Both the position numbers and the translations under genes were made by a program. A DNA stretch of 64,000 bases from Sphingomonas parva (ex Maeng et al. 2020) (GTDB lineage: Bacteria > Pseudomonadota > Alphaproteobacteria > Sphingomonadales > Sphingomonadaceae): assembly GCF_004564275.1 (NCBI RefSeq), contig NZ_SPDV01000021.1, positions 1-64,000 on the forward strand, written 5' to 3'. The notes below the pieces were generated by a model. The model saw only the letters and a program-made list of their open reading frames with translations. It was not told the origin of the DNA and did not search any database. Below are positions 16,743-24,601 of this stretch, piece by piece (the first letter of the stretch is position 1; the number at the start of each line of letters is the position of its first letter).

Positions 16743-17603
16743 ATGTCCGTCACCCACTCGCTCGACACCTCGACCAGCCGCGCCAATCCGCTGCCGACGC
16801 CGATGAAGCGACTCACCGTTCCGAAGCTCCAGGCGATGAAGGGTGGCGATCCGATCGTGATGCTTACCGCTTACACGGCCCGGATGGCGCAGCTGCTCGA
16901 TCCGCATTGCGACATCCTCCTCGTCGGAGACAGTCTCGGCCAGGTCATCTACGGTCTTCCCTCCACCGTCCCGGTGACGATGGAGATGATGTGCGCGCAT
17001 GGGGCGGCGGTGGTCCGCGGCTCCTACCATTCCGTCGTCGCCGTCGATCTGCCGTTCGGCAGCTACGAGGCGAGCCCCGAGCGCGCGTTCGACTGCGCCG
17101 CCCGCATCTTGAAGGAGACCGGCGCCGCGGCGGTGAAGATGGAGGGGGGAGAGGCGATGGCCGAGACCGTCGCCTTTCTCGTCAGTCGCGGCATCCCGGT
17201 GATCGGGCATGTCGGGCTGACGCCCCAGGCGGTGAACGCGCTCGGCGGCTATGGCGCGCGCGGCCGCAGCGAGGCCGAAGCGGCGAAGATCGTCGCCGAC
17301 GCAAGAGCGATCGACGCCGCCGGCGCCTTCCTGCTGGTGATAGAGGGCGTGATGGAGTCGGTCGCTGCCGAGGTCACCCGCCTGGTCTCCTGCCCGACGA
17401 TCGGCATCGGCGCCTCGTCCGCCTGCGACGGCCAGGTGCTGGTCACCGAGGACATGCTCGGCCTGTTCGAGCGGACGCCGCGCTTCGTCAAACGCTACGA
17501 GGATCTGGCGGCCCGGATCGAGGCCGCCGCCGCCGCTTATGCCGGCGAGGTCCGGGCGAGGGGCTTCCCCACCGAGGAACAGGTCTACCGTCCCAAAGTC
17601 TGA
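16743..17603 (+). CDS. panB: 3-methyl-2-oxobutanoate hydroxymethyltransferase
   Basis: 286 residues. A strong AGGGGAGG just upstream fixes the ATG at 16743. PanB transfers a hydroxymethyl group from 5,10-methylene-tetrahydrofolate to alpha-ketoisovalerate, giving ketopantoate, the first committed step of pantothenate and CoA synthesis. Family motifs are present: [27 protein letters not shown] (metal-binding Asp), VDLPFGSY (second metal-binding Asp), [24 protein letters not shown], and LLVIEGV with the catalytic Glu. Length is typical. No panC is adjacent. The gene is divergent from the beta-helix genes. Confidence 0.97.
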   Translation: MSVTHSLDTSTSRANPLPTPMKRLTVPKLQAMKGGDPIVMLTAYTARMAQLLDPHCDILLVGDSLGQVIYGLPSTVPVTMEMMCAHGAAVVRGSYHSVVAVDLPFGSYEASPERAFDCAARILKETGAAAVKMEGGEAMAETVAFLVSRGIPVIGHVGLTPQAVNALGGYGARGRSEAEAAKIVADARAIDAAGAFLLVIEGVMESVAAEVTRLVSCPTIGIGASSACDGQVLVTEDMLGLFERTPRFVKRYEDLAARIEAAAAAYAGEVRARGFPTEEQVYRPKV

Positions 17604-17730
17604 GGGGGCTTGCCGTTTCCTTGCCCGGCCCGGTAGAGGTGCGCCGGGGCAAAATACCGGCACGACCTTCCGTTCATCCTGAGTTTCGCTTCGCCGGACG
17701 ATGAAGGGCCGGCCATTTCGGAGAATATTC

Positions 17731-18438
17731 TTGGCGATCAAGCCCGCAGACAATGAGTCCTTCTACCGCGAGGTCGACGAAGAGCTGCGCCGCGACCAGA
17801 TGCGCACCCTTTGGGAGCGCTACGGCAAGCTGGCGATCCTCGCCGTCGTGCTCATCCTCGCCGCCATCGCCGGCGTGATCTGGTGGAAGAACCAGCAGCA
17901 GGTGAAAGCCGGCAAGCAGGGGCAGGAGCTGCTCGCCGCGTTCGACGACGTCGCCCAAGGCAAGAAGAGCGCGGCCGGGCCGCGCTTCGACGCGCTCGCC
18001 AAGTCCGACAGCCCCGGCTATCGCGCCGCGGGGCTGCTCACCAAGGCCGATCTGGCGATCGAGGCGAACAATCTCGATGCCGCCGCCGCCTTGTTCCAGC
18101 AGGTCTCAAGGGACGAGAGTCTCGACCAGAATTATCGCGATCTCGCGCTGATCCGCCTCACCCACGTGCAGTTCGACAAGCTTGCCCCCCAGGCAGTGGT
18201 CGATCGGCTGAAGGGCTTCGCCGTCGCCGGCCATCCCTGGTTCGGCAGCGCAGGGGAAATGGTCGCGATCTCCTACCTCAAGCTCAACAAGCCGAACGAG
18301 GCGGGGAAGATCTTCGCCGCACTCGCCAAGGACAAGAAGGTCCCGGATTCCCTGCGCTCCCGCGCCACGCAGATGGCCGGCTCGCTTGGCATCGACGCCG
18401 TCGAGGATTCGGCCGCAACACAGGAAGCTAAGCAATGA
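17731..18438 (+). CDS. YfgM-like tetratricopeptide membrane protein
   Basis: 235 residues from a TTG at 17731. GGAG at 17720-17723 is ideally placed for this TTG, and the protein then begins LAIKPADNESFYREVDEELRRDQ, as homologs do; the ATG at 17701 would add ten unlike residues. A single membrane helix (~35-53, ending IWW) is followed by a periplasmic TPR_21-type helical region. YfgM-like proteins associate with the Sec translocon and periplasmic chaperones. The stop overlaps the bamB start by 4 bases, so the two are translationally coupled, and der follows: the widely conserved YfgM-BamB-Der order. Confidence 0.87.
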   Translation: MAIKPADNESFYREVDEELRRDQMRTLWERYGKLAILAVVLILAAIAGVIWWKNQQQVKAGKQGQELLAAFDDVAQGKKSAAGPRFDALAKSDSPGYRAAGLLTKADLAIEANNLDAAAALFQQVSRDESLDQNYRDLALIRLTHVQFDKLAPQAVVDRLKGFAVAGHPWFGSAGEMVAISYLKLNKPNEAGKIFAALAKDKKVPDSLRSRATQMAGSLGIDAVEDSAATQEAKQ

Positions 18439-19757
18439 AGCGCGTCATTCTCGTACTCGCCGCGGCGAGCCTCGTCGGCGGCTGCGGCGTCTTCGGGGGC
18501 AAGGGGGACAAGAAGACCACGCCGACCGTCGGCGAACGGATCCCGGTCCTCTCGGCCGAAGCCGCGATCCAGGTCGATCCGGCGCTCGCCGGCGTTGCCG
18601 TCGTGCTGCCGCCGGCGCAGGTCAACACCGAATGGTCGCAGCCGGGCGGCAACGCGGCGAAATCGATGGGCCATCTGGCGCTGGCCGGTTCGCCCTCGCA
18701 GATCTGGCGCTCGAGCATCGGCTCGGGCAGCAGCACCAAGGGCCAGCTCGCCGCCGCACCGGTCGTCGCCGATGGCAAGGTCTTCACCATCGACACCCAG
18801 GCCGTCGTCCGCGCGATCAACGCCGATACCGGCGCGACCCTGTGGCAGAGCCAGGTGCGCGGCGAGAACGCGCCTGAGAACGCGCTGTTCGGCGGCGGCG
18901 TCAGCTACGAGGCGGGGCGCCTCTACGCGACCAACGGTGCGGGCTATGCGGCCGCGCTCGATGCGTCGAACGGCAGCATCCTCTGGATCAAGCGCCCCGG
19001 CGGGCCGCTGCGCGGCGCTCCGACGATCGCCAACGAGAATGTCTATGTCGTCAGCCAGGACAACCAGCTCTACGCGCTGAACCCCGCCGACGGGGCCACG
19101 CGCTGGACCGGCGCCGGGGCGGCCGAGATCGCCGGCGTCTTCGGCAACGCGGCTCCGGCCGCGGCGCAGGGGACCGTCGTCGCCGGCTTCTCCTCGGGCG
19201 AACTCAACGCCTATCGCTACGAGAACGGCCGCATCCTGTGGCAGGATGCGCTGGCGCGGACCAGCATCTCCACCGCCGTCACCACCCTCTCGGACATCGA
19301 CGCCGAGCCGGTGATCGATCAGGGCCGCGTCTATGCGGTCGGCCAGGGCGGACGCATGGTCGCGCTTGAGCTGGTCACCGGTCAGCGTATCTGGGAGATC
19401 AACGTCGCCGGCATCTCCACCCCGTGGGTGGTGGGCGAGTGGGTGTTCGTTGTCACCGACGAGGGGCAGTTGCTCTGCGTCGCCCGCGCCACCGGCCGGG
19501 TCCGCTGGATGAGCCAGCTGCGCCGCTATCGCGATGTCAACGACAAGAAGGGCGTGGTCACCTGGTCCGGCCCGGTGCTCGCCGGCGATCGGCTGATCCT
19601 CGCCAATTCGCTTGGCGACATCGTCAACGTCTCGCCGTTCGACGGGACCGTTCAGTCGACCGTCTCGACCAACATGCCGGTGTCGCTCAGCCCGGTCGTC
19701 GCCAACAACACCCTCTACATCCTGCACAGCAACGGTCAGCTCAGCGCCTGGCGCTGA
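18435..19757 (+). CDS. bamB: Outer-membrane assembly lipoprotein BamB
   Basis: 440 residues. The signal ends in LVGGC, a lipobox, so this is a lipoprotein. The body is a PQQ-type beta-propeller with repeated W-x2-blade endings (GATLWQSQVRGE, GSILWIKRPGG, GATRWTGAG, GRILWQDALAR, GQRIWEINVAG, GRVRWMSQLRR). BamB is the propeller subunit of the BAM complex, which folds beta-barrel proteins into the outer membrane; it acts as a scaffold for BamA. It overlaps the YfgM-like gene and lies 85 bases before der. The PQQ-like repeats are structural and do not imply dehydrogenase activity. Confidence 0.93.
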   Translation: MKRVILVLAAASLVGGCGVFGGKGDKKTTPTVGERIPVLSAEAAIQVDPALAGVAVVLPPAQVNTEWSQPGGNAAKSMGHLALAGSPSQIWRSSIGSGSSTKGQLAAAPVVADGKVFTIDTQAVVRAINADTGATLWQSQVRGENAPENALFGGGVSYEAGRLYATNGAGYAAALDASNGSILWIKRPGGPLRGAPTIANENVYVVSQDNQLYALNPADGATRWTGAGAAEIAGVFGNAAPAAAQGTVVAGFSSGELNAYRYENGRILWQDALARTSISTAVTTLSDIDAEPVIDQGRVYAVGQGGRMVALELVTGQRIWEINVAGISTPWVVGEWVFVVTDEGQLLCVARATGRVRWMSQLRRYRDVNDKKGVVTWSGPVLAGDRLILANSLGDIVNVSPFDGTVQSTVSTNMPVSLSPVVANNTLYILHSNGQLSAWR

Positions 19758-19842
19758 GCGCCGGCCCTCTTCCCCCGCGCCCAGAGGTCGGGCGGGAGAG
19801 GGCGGTTGACCGTGCACCTCAGAAGCGGCAGGGCAGCGCGCT

Positions 19843-21210
19843 ATGGCCAAGCAGCCCACCGTCGCGATCATCGGCCGTCCCAACGTCGGCAAATCCACCC
19901 TGTTCAACCGCCTGGTCGGCAAGCGCCTGGCGCTCGTCGACGACAGGCCGGGCGTCACCCGCGACCGGCGGGAGGGCGAGGCGAGTCTGCTCGGGCTCGA
20001 GTTCCGGATCATCGACACCGCCGGTTACGAGGACGAGGATCCGCAGACGCTGCCGGGCCGCATGCGCGCCCAGACCTCGGCGGCGCTGCGCGAAGCCGAT
20101 GCGGCCCTGTTCCTGATCGACGCGCGCGCCGGCGTCACGCCGCTCGATGAGGAAATCGCGCGCTGGCTGCGCTCCGAGACGACGCCGGTCATCCTCGCCG
20201 CCAACAAGGCCGAAGGGAAGGCCGGCGAGTCCGGGCTGCTCGAGGCCTATTCGCTGGGCCTTGGCGAACCGGTGCCGATCAGCGCCGAGCATGGTGAGGG
20301 TGTCGTCGATCTGTTCGAGCATCTGCGCCCTCACGTCGAGCGCGAGGAGGAGGACGAGCCGGAGCCTGAGGACGAGAACGATCGTCCGCTGAAGCTGGCG
20401 ATCGTCGGCCGACCCAATGCCGGCAAGTCGACGCTGATCAACCGCATCCTGGAAGAGGAGCGGCTGATTACCGGACCGGAAGCCGGGATCACGCGCGATT
20501 CGATCTCGATCGACTGGGAGTGGCAGTCGCCCGACGGGCGCGCCCGGCCGGTCCGGCTGATCGACACCGCCGGCATGCGCAAGAAGGCGAAGGTCCAGGA
20601 CAAGCTCGAGAAGCTCTCGGTCGCGGATGGCCGCCGCGCGGTCGAGTTTGCCGAGGTCGTCGTCCTGCTTCTCGACGCCACTCTCGGCCTCGAGGCGCAG
20701 GACCTGCGCATCGCCGATTACGTGCTGCAGGAAGGCCGCGCCCTGCTGATCGCGATCAACAAATGGGACGTTGCCGAGAACCACAGCCAGCTCTTCCAGG
20801 GCATTCGCGCGGCGCTTCAGGAGGGGCTCTCGCAGGCGCCCGGCGTCCCGCTGCTCGCCGTCTCGGCGATGACCGGCAAGGGGCTCGATCAGTTGCTCGC
20901 CGCCGCCTTCGAAATCCGCGAGGTATGGTCGCGGCGCGTCTCGACCGGCCAGCTCAACCGCTGGTTCGAGGATGCGATCGAGCGCAACCCGCCGCCGGCG
21001 CCCGGCGGCAAGCGGATCAAGCTGCGCTACATCACCCAGGTCAACACCCGGCCGCCCGCCTTCGTGATCTTCGGCAATCGCCTCGAGATGCTGCCGGACA
21101 GCTATCTGCGCTACCTGACCAACGGAATGCGCAAGGAGCTCGATTTCGGCGCGGTGCCGGTACGGATATCGACCCGCACGTCGCGCAACCCCTACGGCAA
21201 GGACAGCTGA
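19843..21210 (+). CDS. der: Ribosome-assembly GTPase Der (EngA)
   Basis: 455 residues with the two tandem GTPase domains that define Der. The first has the P-loop GRPNVGKSTLFN (~9-20), DTAGYED and NKAEG; the second has GRPNAGKSTLIN (~187-198), DTAGMRKKAK and NKWD. The C-terminal KH-like domain (~365-455) contains PPAPGGKRIKLRYITQ and NPYGK. Der is essential for maturation of the 50S ribosomal subunit. An acidic linker (EREEEDEPEPEDEND) joins the domains. Gene order after bamB is conserved across proteobacteria. Confidence 0.98.
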   Translation: MAKQPTVAIIGRPNVGKSTLFNRLVGKRLALVDDRPGVTRDRREGEASLLGLEFRIIDTAGYEDEDPQTLPGRMRAQTSAALREADAALFLIDARAGVTPLDEEIARWLRSETTPVILAANKAEGKAGESGLLEAYSLGLGEPVPISAEHGEGVVDLFEHLRPHVEREEEDEPEPEDENDRPLKLAIVGRPNAGKSTLINRILEEERLITGPEAGITRDSISIDWEWQSPDGRARPVRLIDTAGMRKKAKVQDKLEKLSVADGRRAVEFAEVVVLLLDATLGLEAQDLRIADYVLQEGRALLIAINKWDVAENHSQLFQGIRAALQEGLSQAPGVPLLAVSAMTGKGLDQLLAAAFEIREVWSRRVSTGQLNRWFEDAIERNPPPAPGGKRIKLRYITQVNTRPPAFVIFGNRLEMLPDSYLRYLTNGMRKELDFGAVPVRISTRTSRNPYGKDS

Positions 21211-21272
21211 GCGGCGCCCCTTGCCAACCTTGCCCGTCGAGCCGCACAGTCGCTCGGCAACGCGGGGAGAGC

Positions 21273-22007
21273 ATGATGCCGCCCAGGCCGGTCCCGATCG
21301 CATTCGCCGCGCTTTTTCTCTCGCCGCCGGCCGCCTACGCACAGACGCCGCCGGCGGTCGCCGGAATCGAGCGGCGGGTGCAGGAAGTCCGGGCGGAGCT
21401 GCTGAAGCCGGGACCGGTGGTTCCGGGCTGGAACGTCGGGGGTGCCGACCCCGCCCTGGCGCTTGAGAGAGCAGGCGCGGACCAGCATTATCTCCTCATC
21501 GAGGACGGGGAGGAGCGGATCGTCCAGATCCGCAGCGATCGCAGGATCGCGCATTTCGCCCCGGGGACCTGGCGGCCGATCGACAGCTACGGCTCGGCCA
21601 TCGCCTACGCCGAGCGGCCGTCGATCGGCTTCGCGCCGATCGGCACCCGTTTCGTGATCGGCACGCGCGTGCATGGCTGGCGGGAGAATGGCCTTACCTG
21701 CAGCAAGGGGATGAGCCACGCGATCCTCTACGAGATTCCGGGCGCGCCGGCGGACGGTCTGTCCCGGGACGCGGCGATCGGCATGTTCCGCATCTCGATG
21801 CTCGCCCTGGAGGACCAGACGATCTGCGAACGTGCCGAGGGCAGCGCCGCGACCGGCTGGAGGATCAGATCGCTGCTTCCCGACGGACGTGACCTGCCCG
21901 CGCTGAACCAGGGCGAGCCCCGTCTCACCGTCGTTCCGGCCGCCCCGATCGCCGAGCTGGTGCGCGGCAAGAGACTCGAACCGACGGACGGGACAGCCGA
22001 GCGCTAG
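21273..22007 (+). CDS. Secreted protein of unknown function
   Basis: 244 residues starting with two adjacent ATGs (21273 and 21276); GGGGAGA ends three bases before the first, so the second has the better spacing. A Sec signal (~1-24, ending AYA) precedes a mature protein with two cysteines (LTCSKGMSH, QTICERAEG) and a beta-rich pattern. No domain is recognised. Its stop overlaps the stop of the convergent DUF418 gene by 4 bases. It follows der by 62 bases but is unlikely to share its function. Confidence 0.7.
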   Translation: MMPPRPVPIAFAALFLSPPAAYAQTPPAVAGIERRVQEVRAELLKPGPVVPGWNVGGADPALALERAGADQHYLLIEDGEERIVQIRSDRRIAHFAPGTWRPIDSYGSAIAYAERPSIGFAPIGTRFVIGTRVHGWRENGLTCSKGMSHAILYEIPGAPADGLSRDAAIGMFRISMLALEDQTICERAEGSAATGWRIRSLLPDGRDLPALNQGEPRLTVVPAAPIAELVRGKRLEPTDGTAER

Positions 22008-23263
22008 GCGGCTGTCGTGCGGCGCGGCCGGCGGAGCGGCTGGAGCGCGCCGCGGGCGAGCGATCGCCACACCCATTCGAACGGGCCGTAGGCGAAGCGG
22101 TCCAGCCACGGCTTCGACCAGAGCAGCATGACGGCCCAGGCGGAAAGGACGATCAGCCACAATTGGGCACGGCCGAGGTGCCCGTAGAGGCCGAGCCCGT
22201 AGCCGTAGAACAGGCCGGTCATGACGATGCTGGTGCCGAGATAGTTGCTGAACGCCGCCCGGCCCGCGGCAGCGAGGCGCTCTCCGAGCGCGCCGCCGCC
22301 GCCGCGCGTCAGCAGGATGATCAGCGCGGCCCATCCGACGACCATCGGCGGCCGGACGATCTGCGACGCCGCCTCGACCAGGCCGAAGACGAGGGCGGGC
22401 GGAAAGTGCGTCTCGAGCAGCCAGGCCGCGAAGCCGGCCTGCACTGCGATCGTCAGGCCGAGGCTCCATGCCGCGACGCGGCGATACGCCCGGTCGGGCC
22501 ACGTCCCGGCGAGGAAGCCGCTGCGCAGCGCCGCCATGCCGAGCAGCATGTAGCCGATCGCCTCCCAGCCGAAGAGCAGGATGCCATCGATCGGATCCGA
22601 ACCCTGGACGTGCCAGCGATAGCCGACGATGTCGCCATAGCTGCCGCGATACAAAGCGAGCGTCTCGGCCAGGATGTTCGGATCGGGGCGGCCATAGCTG
22701 TTCTCGAGGATCCAGGCCTGCTTCACCATCTCGGTCGGGGCGCCTGGCGCGGTCGCGGCGGCCGCCGCCGCGAAATAGCCGGCGCTGCTCATCGCCTGGA
22801 GCAGGAGATCGACGAGCAGGAAGGCGAGCCCGAAGCGGATCAGCTGGCGGACTTCCATCTGGTGGAAGAACCATGCCGCGGCGCCGGCGACCGCATATTC
22901 GAACAGGATGTCGCCGCGCCAGATCAGGTAAAAATGGGCGAGGCCGATCACGCCCAGCCACAGCATGCGGCGATAGTGGATGGCCGCCGAAGGCTCGCCG
23001 CGCGCGTCGGCACGCTCGATCACGAGCAGCATGCTGCCCCCGAACAGGAAGGAGAAGAGGCCGCGCATCTTTCCGTCGAACAGGACGAAGGAGGCCGCCC
23101 AGGCCGCGTAATCGGCCGCGGAAGGGCTGCCATAGGCCGCCGGGTTGTCATAGGCCTGCGGCGGCAGCGCGAACTCGACGATGTTCATCGTCAGGATTCC
23201 GAGCACGGCGACCCCGCGAAGCACGTCGAGGGTGCGGATGCGCGCGAAGGCATCGCTGCTCAT
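22004..23263 (-). CDS. DUF418 family integral membrane protein
   Basis: 419 residues with about ten hydrophobic helices. The N-terminal RIRTLDVLRGVAVLGIL is the signature of the DUF418/YeiB group, related to the acyltransferase-3/heparan-alpha-glucosaminide-acetyltransferase-like superfamily. The conserved DUF418 C-terminal half contains GRAAFSNYLGTSIVMTGLFYGYG and a late FEWVWRSL motif. The substrate is unknown. It lies 61 bases downstream of bfr on the same strand and could belong to the iron-regulated bfd-bfr unit, though an iron link for DUF418 proteins is not established. Confidence 0.88.
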   Translation of the reverse strand: MSSDAFARIRTLDVLRGVAVLGILTMNIVEFALPPQAYDNPAAYGSPSAADYAAWAASFVLFDGKMRGLFSFLFGGSMLLVIERADARGEPSAAIHYRRMLWLGVIGLAHFYLIWRGDILFEYAVAGAAAWFFHQMEVRQLIRFGLAFLLVDLLLQAMSSAGYFAAAAAATAPGAPTEMVKQAWILENSYGRPDPNILAETLALYRGSYGDIVGYRWHVQGSDPIDGILLFGWEAIGYMLLGMAALRSGFLAGTWPDRAYRRVAAWSLGLTIAVQAGFAAWLLETHFPPALVFGLVEAASQIVRPPMVVGWAALIILLTRGGGGALGERLAAAGRAAFSNYLGTSIVMTGLFYGYGLGLYGHLGRAQLWLIVLSAWAVMLLWSKPWLDRFAYGPFEWVWRSLARGALQPLRRPRRTTAA

Positions 23264-23324
23264 CTGGCGCGTCCCTGTGGGCGCCGGCGGACCGCGGGGA
23301 GCGGGATCCTTGCCGGAGCCCGGC

Positions 23325-23804
23325 TCAATCCTCGGCGGGCTTGGACTGGAGCTGGATGTAGTTGGCGAGGCCCATCTGCCGGATCATGTCGAACTGGCGC
23401 TCGAGGTGATCGACATGCTCTTCCTCGTTGCCGAGGATCTCGGCGAACAGGTCACGGCTGACATAGTCGCGAACCGCCTCGCAATGCTGGATGGCGCCGC
23501 GCAGCTGCTCGACGGCCTCGACCTCGAGGTCGAGATCGGAGCGCAGCACCTCCTCGACCGTCTCGCCGATGCGCAGTCGCCCGAGCAGCTGGAAGTTGGG
23601 CAGGCCCTCGAGGAACAGGATGCGCTCGGCAAGCCGATCGGCATGCTTCATCTCGTCGATCGACTCGTGCCGCTCGTAGGCGGCGAGGCGGGCGATGCCC
23701 CAATTGTCGAGCAGCCGATAGTGCAGCCAATATTGGTTGGTCGCCGTCAGCTCGTTCTTGAGCGCTTCGTTGAGAAGCTCGATGACGCGTGCGTCGCCCT
23801 TCAT
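23325..23804 (-). CDS. bfr: Bacterioferritin
   Basis: 159 residues. All six ferroxidase-centre ligands of Bfr are present at the canonical positions: Glu18, Glu51, His54, Glu94, Glu127, His130. The haem ligand Met52 is also present, so this is a haem-binding bacterioferritin rather than a ferritin. It forms a 24-mer that oxidises Fe(II) and stores it as a mineral core. bfd, whose product releases the iron, lies 105 bases upstream on the same strand, and a Fur-type palindrome precedes bfd. DUF418 follows. Confidence 0.96.
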   Translation of the reverse strand: MKGDARVIELLNEALKNELTATNQYWLHYRLLDNWGIARLAAYERHESIDEMKHADRLAERILFLEGLPNFQLLGRLRIGETVEEVLRSDLDLEVEAVEQLRGAIQHCEAVRDYVSRDLFAEILGNEEEHVDHLERQFDMIRQMGLANYIQLQSKPAED

Positions 23805-23909
23805 GTGCCGGCTCCCCTGGGCTGTCTCTCGAGCAGCCTTTCGGCCGAAGGGCGAACACCGTCAAGACCCGCGCGCCGGACCGCACGGATGAAGGGTCCT
23901 GTTGCCGCC

Positions 23910-24080
23910 TCAGGCGGCCGACTGCTCTGCGGCGATCACTTCGCGGGCGAAGGAGAAGCACTGGCCGCAGCGCGGTTTGCGGCCGAACGCCCGATAGGCG
24001 CTGGTGGGGCAGGACGCGCCATCGCGGGCGGCCTTGCGGACGTCGCACTCGCGAATCGCATTGCAGACACAGACGATCAT
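23910..24080 (-). CDS. bfd: Bacterioferritin-associated ferredoxin
   Basis: A 56-residue gene, easily missed because of its size, read on the minus strand from ATG at 24080 to TGA at 23910. It starts MIVCVCNAIRE and ends with GRKPRCGQCFSFAREVI, giving the four cysteines Cys4, Cys6, Cys38 and Cys41 of the BFD-like [2Fe-2S] fold. Bfd docks on bacterioferritin and passes electrons to its haem to release stored iron. It is followed by bfr after 105 bases, and a 15-base Fur-type palindrome lies 22 bases before its start, consistent with induction in iron shortage. Confidence 0.9.
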   Translation of the reverse strand: MIVCVCNAIRECDVRKAARDGASCPTSAYRAFGRKPRCGQCFSFAREVIAAEQSAA

Positions 24081-24101
24081 GGAGATCGGAAATAGCGATA
24101 A

Positions 24102-24116
24102 TGCGACTAAGTCGCA
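24102..24116. promoter_or_regulatory. Fur-type palindrome upstream of bfd-bfr
   Basis: TGCGACT-A-AGTCGCA is a perfect 7-1-7 inverted repeat. It fits the TGC-rich palindromes bound by Fur-family iron regulators in alphaproteobacteria. It sits in the 51-base gap between the DUF3052 stop and the bfd start, exactly where an operator for the minus-strand bfd-bfr unit should be. Confidence 0.6.
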
Positions 24117-24131
24117 ATAGCGGACATCTGC

Positions 24132-24542
24132 CTATTGCCGAAGCGCCTTGCGAATGACGAGCTTCAGGCCGGACCAGGTCTCGTCCACGGCGCAGACCTT
24201 CACGTCGACCAGCCCCGTGGGGAGCGCGACCGCCCGGACCAGATCCTCGCTGACCTCGCTCGGCACGCGCGACGCCTTCTTCGGCCACGACACCCAGAGC
24301 ATGCCGTCCGGCGCGAGCAGCGGGCGCAGGCGCTCGACGGCCTCCTCCAGGGCAACGCGCGTGGTGACGAAGACATGCGCGGCGTCGATCGGCGCCTCGG
24401 CCGCTCCTCGACATTCCAGCGCAACGCCCGAGGCGGCGATCGCGCGCTGGACCTCGACGGGCATGTTCTCCCACCAGATCCGCTGACCGTCCTTCAGCGT
24501 CAGCTTCTTCGCCAGCGGCGTACCCGAATAGCCCGTCGCCAT
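24132..24542 (-). CDS. DUF3052 family protein
   Basis: 136 residues from the ATG at 24542; GGGAGG lies six bases upstream of this start, which argues against the adjacent in-frame GTG. The N-terminus ATGYSGTPLAKKL is the DUF3052 signature, and the rest is an alpha/beta domain with VFVTTRVALEEAVERL, then LLAPDGMLWVSWPKKAS, resembling a degraded methyltransferase-like fold. Function is not known. It lies downstream of purL on the same strand (59-base gap) and upstream of the Fur site. Confidence 0.82.
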   Translation of the reverse strand: MATGYSGTPLAKKLTLKDGQRIWWENMPVEVQRAIAASGVALECRGAAEAPIDAAHVFVTTRVALEEAVERLRPLLAPDGMLWVSWPKKASRVPSEVSEDLVRAVALPTGLVDVKVCAVDETWSGLKLVIRKALRQ

Positions 24543-24601
24543 CACGCGCCTCCCGCCCGGGAGGATAGCACAGGTCGTGATGCTGTCGCCGCGAGGCTGG
24601 A

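Noticed and set aside
17640-17730. REP-like palindrome between panB and the YfgM-like gene
   Set aside because: CCTTCCGTTCATCC and GGATGAAGGG-like segments suggest a dispersed sphingomonad repeat, but pairing is too imperfect and only one copy is visible in this window.
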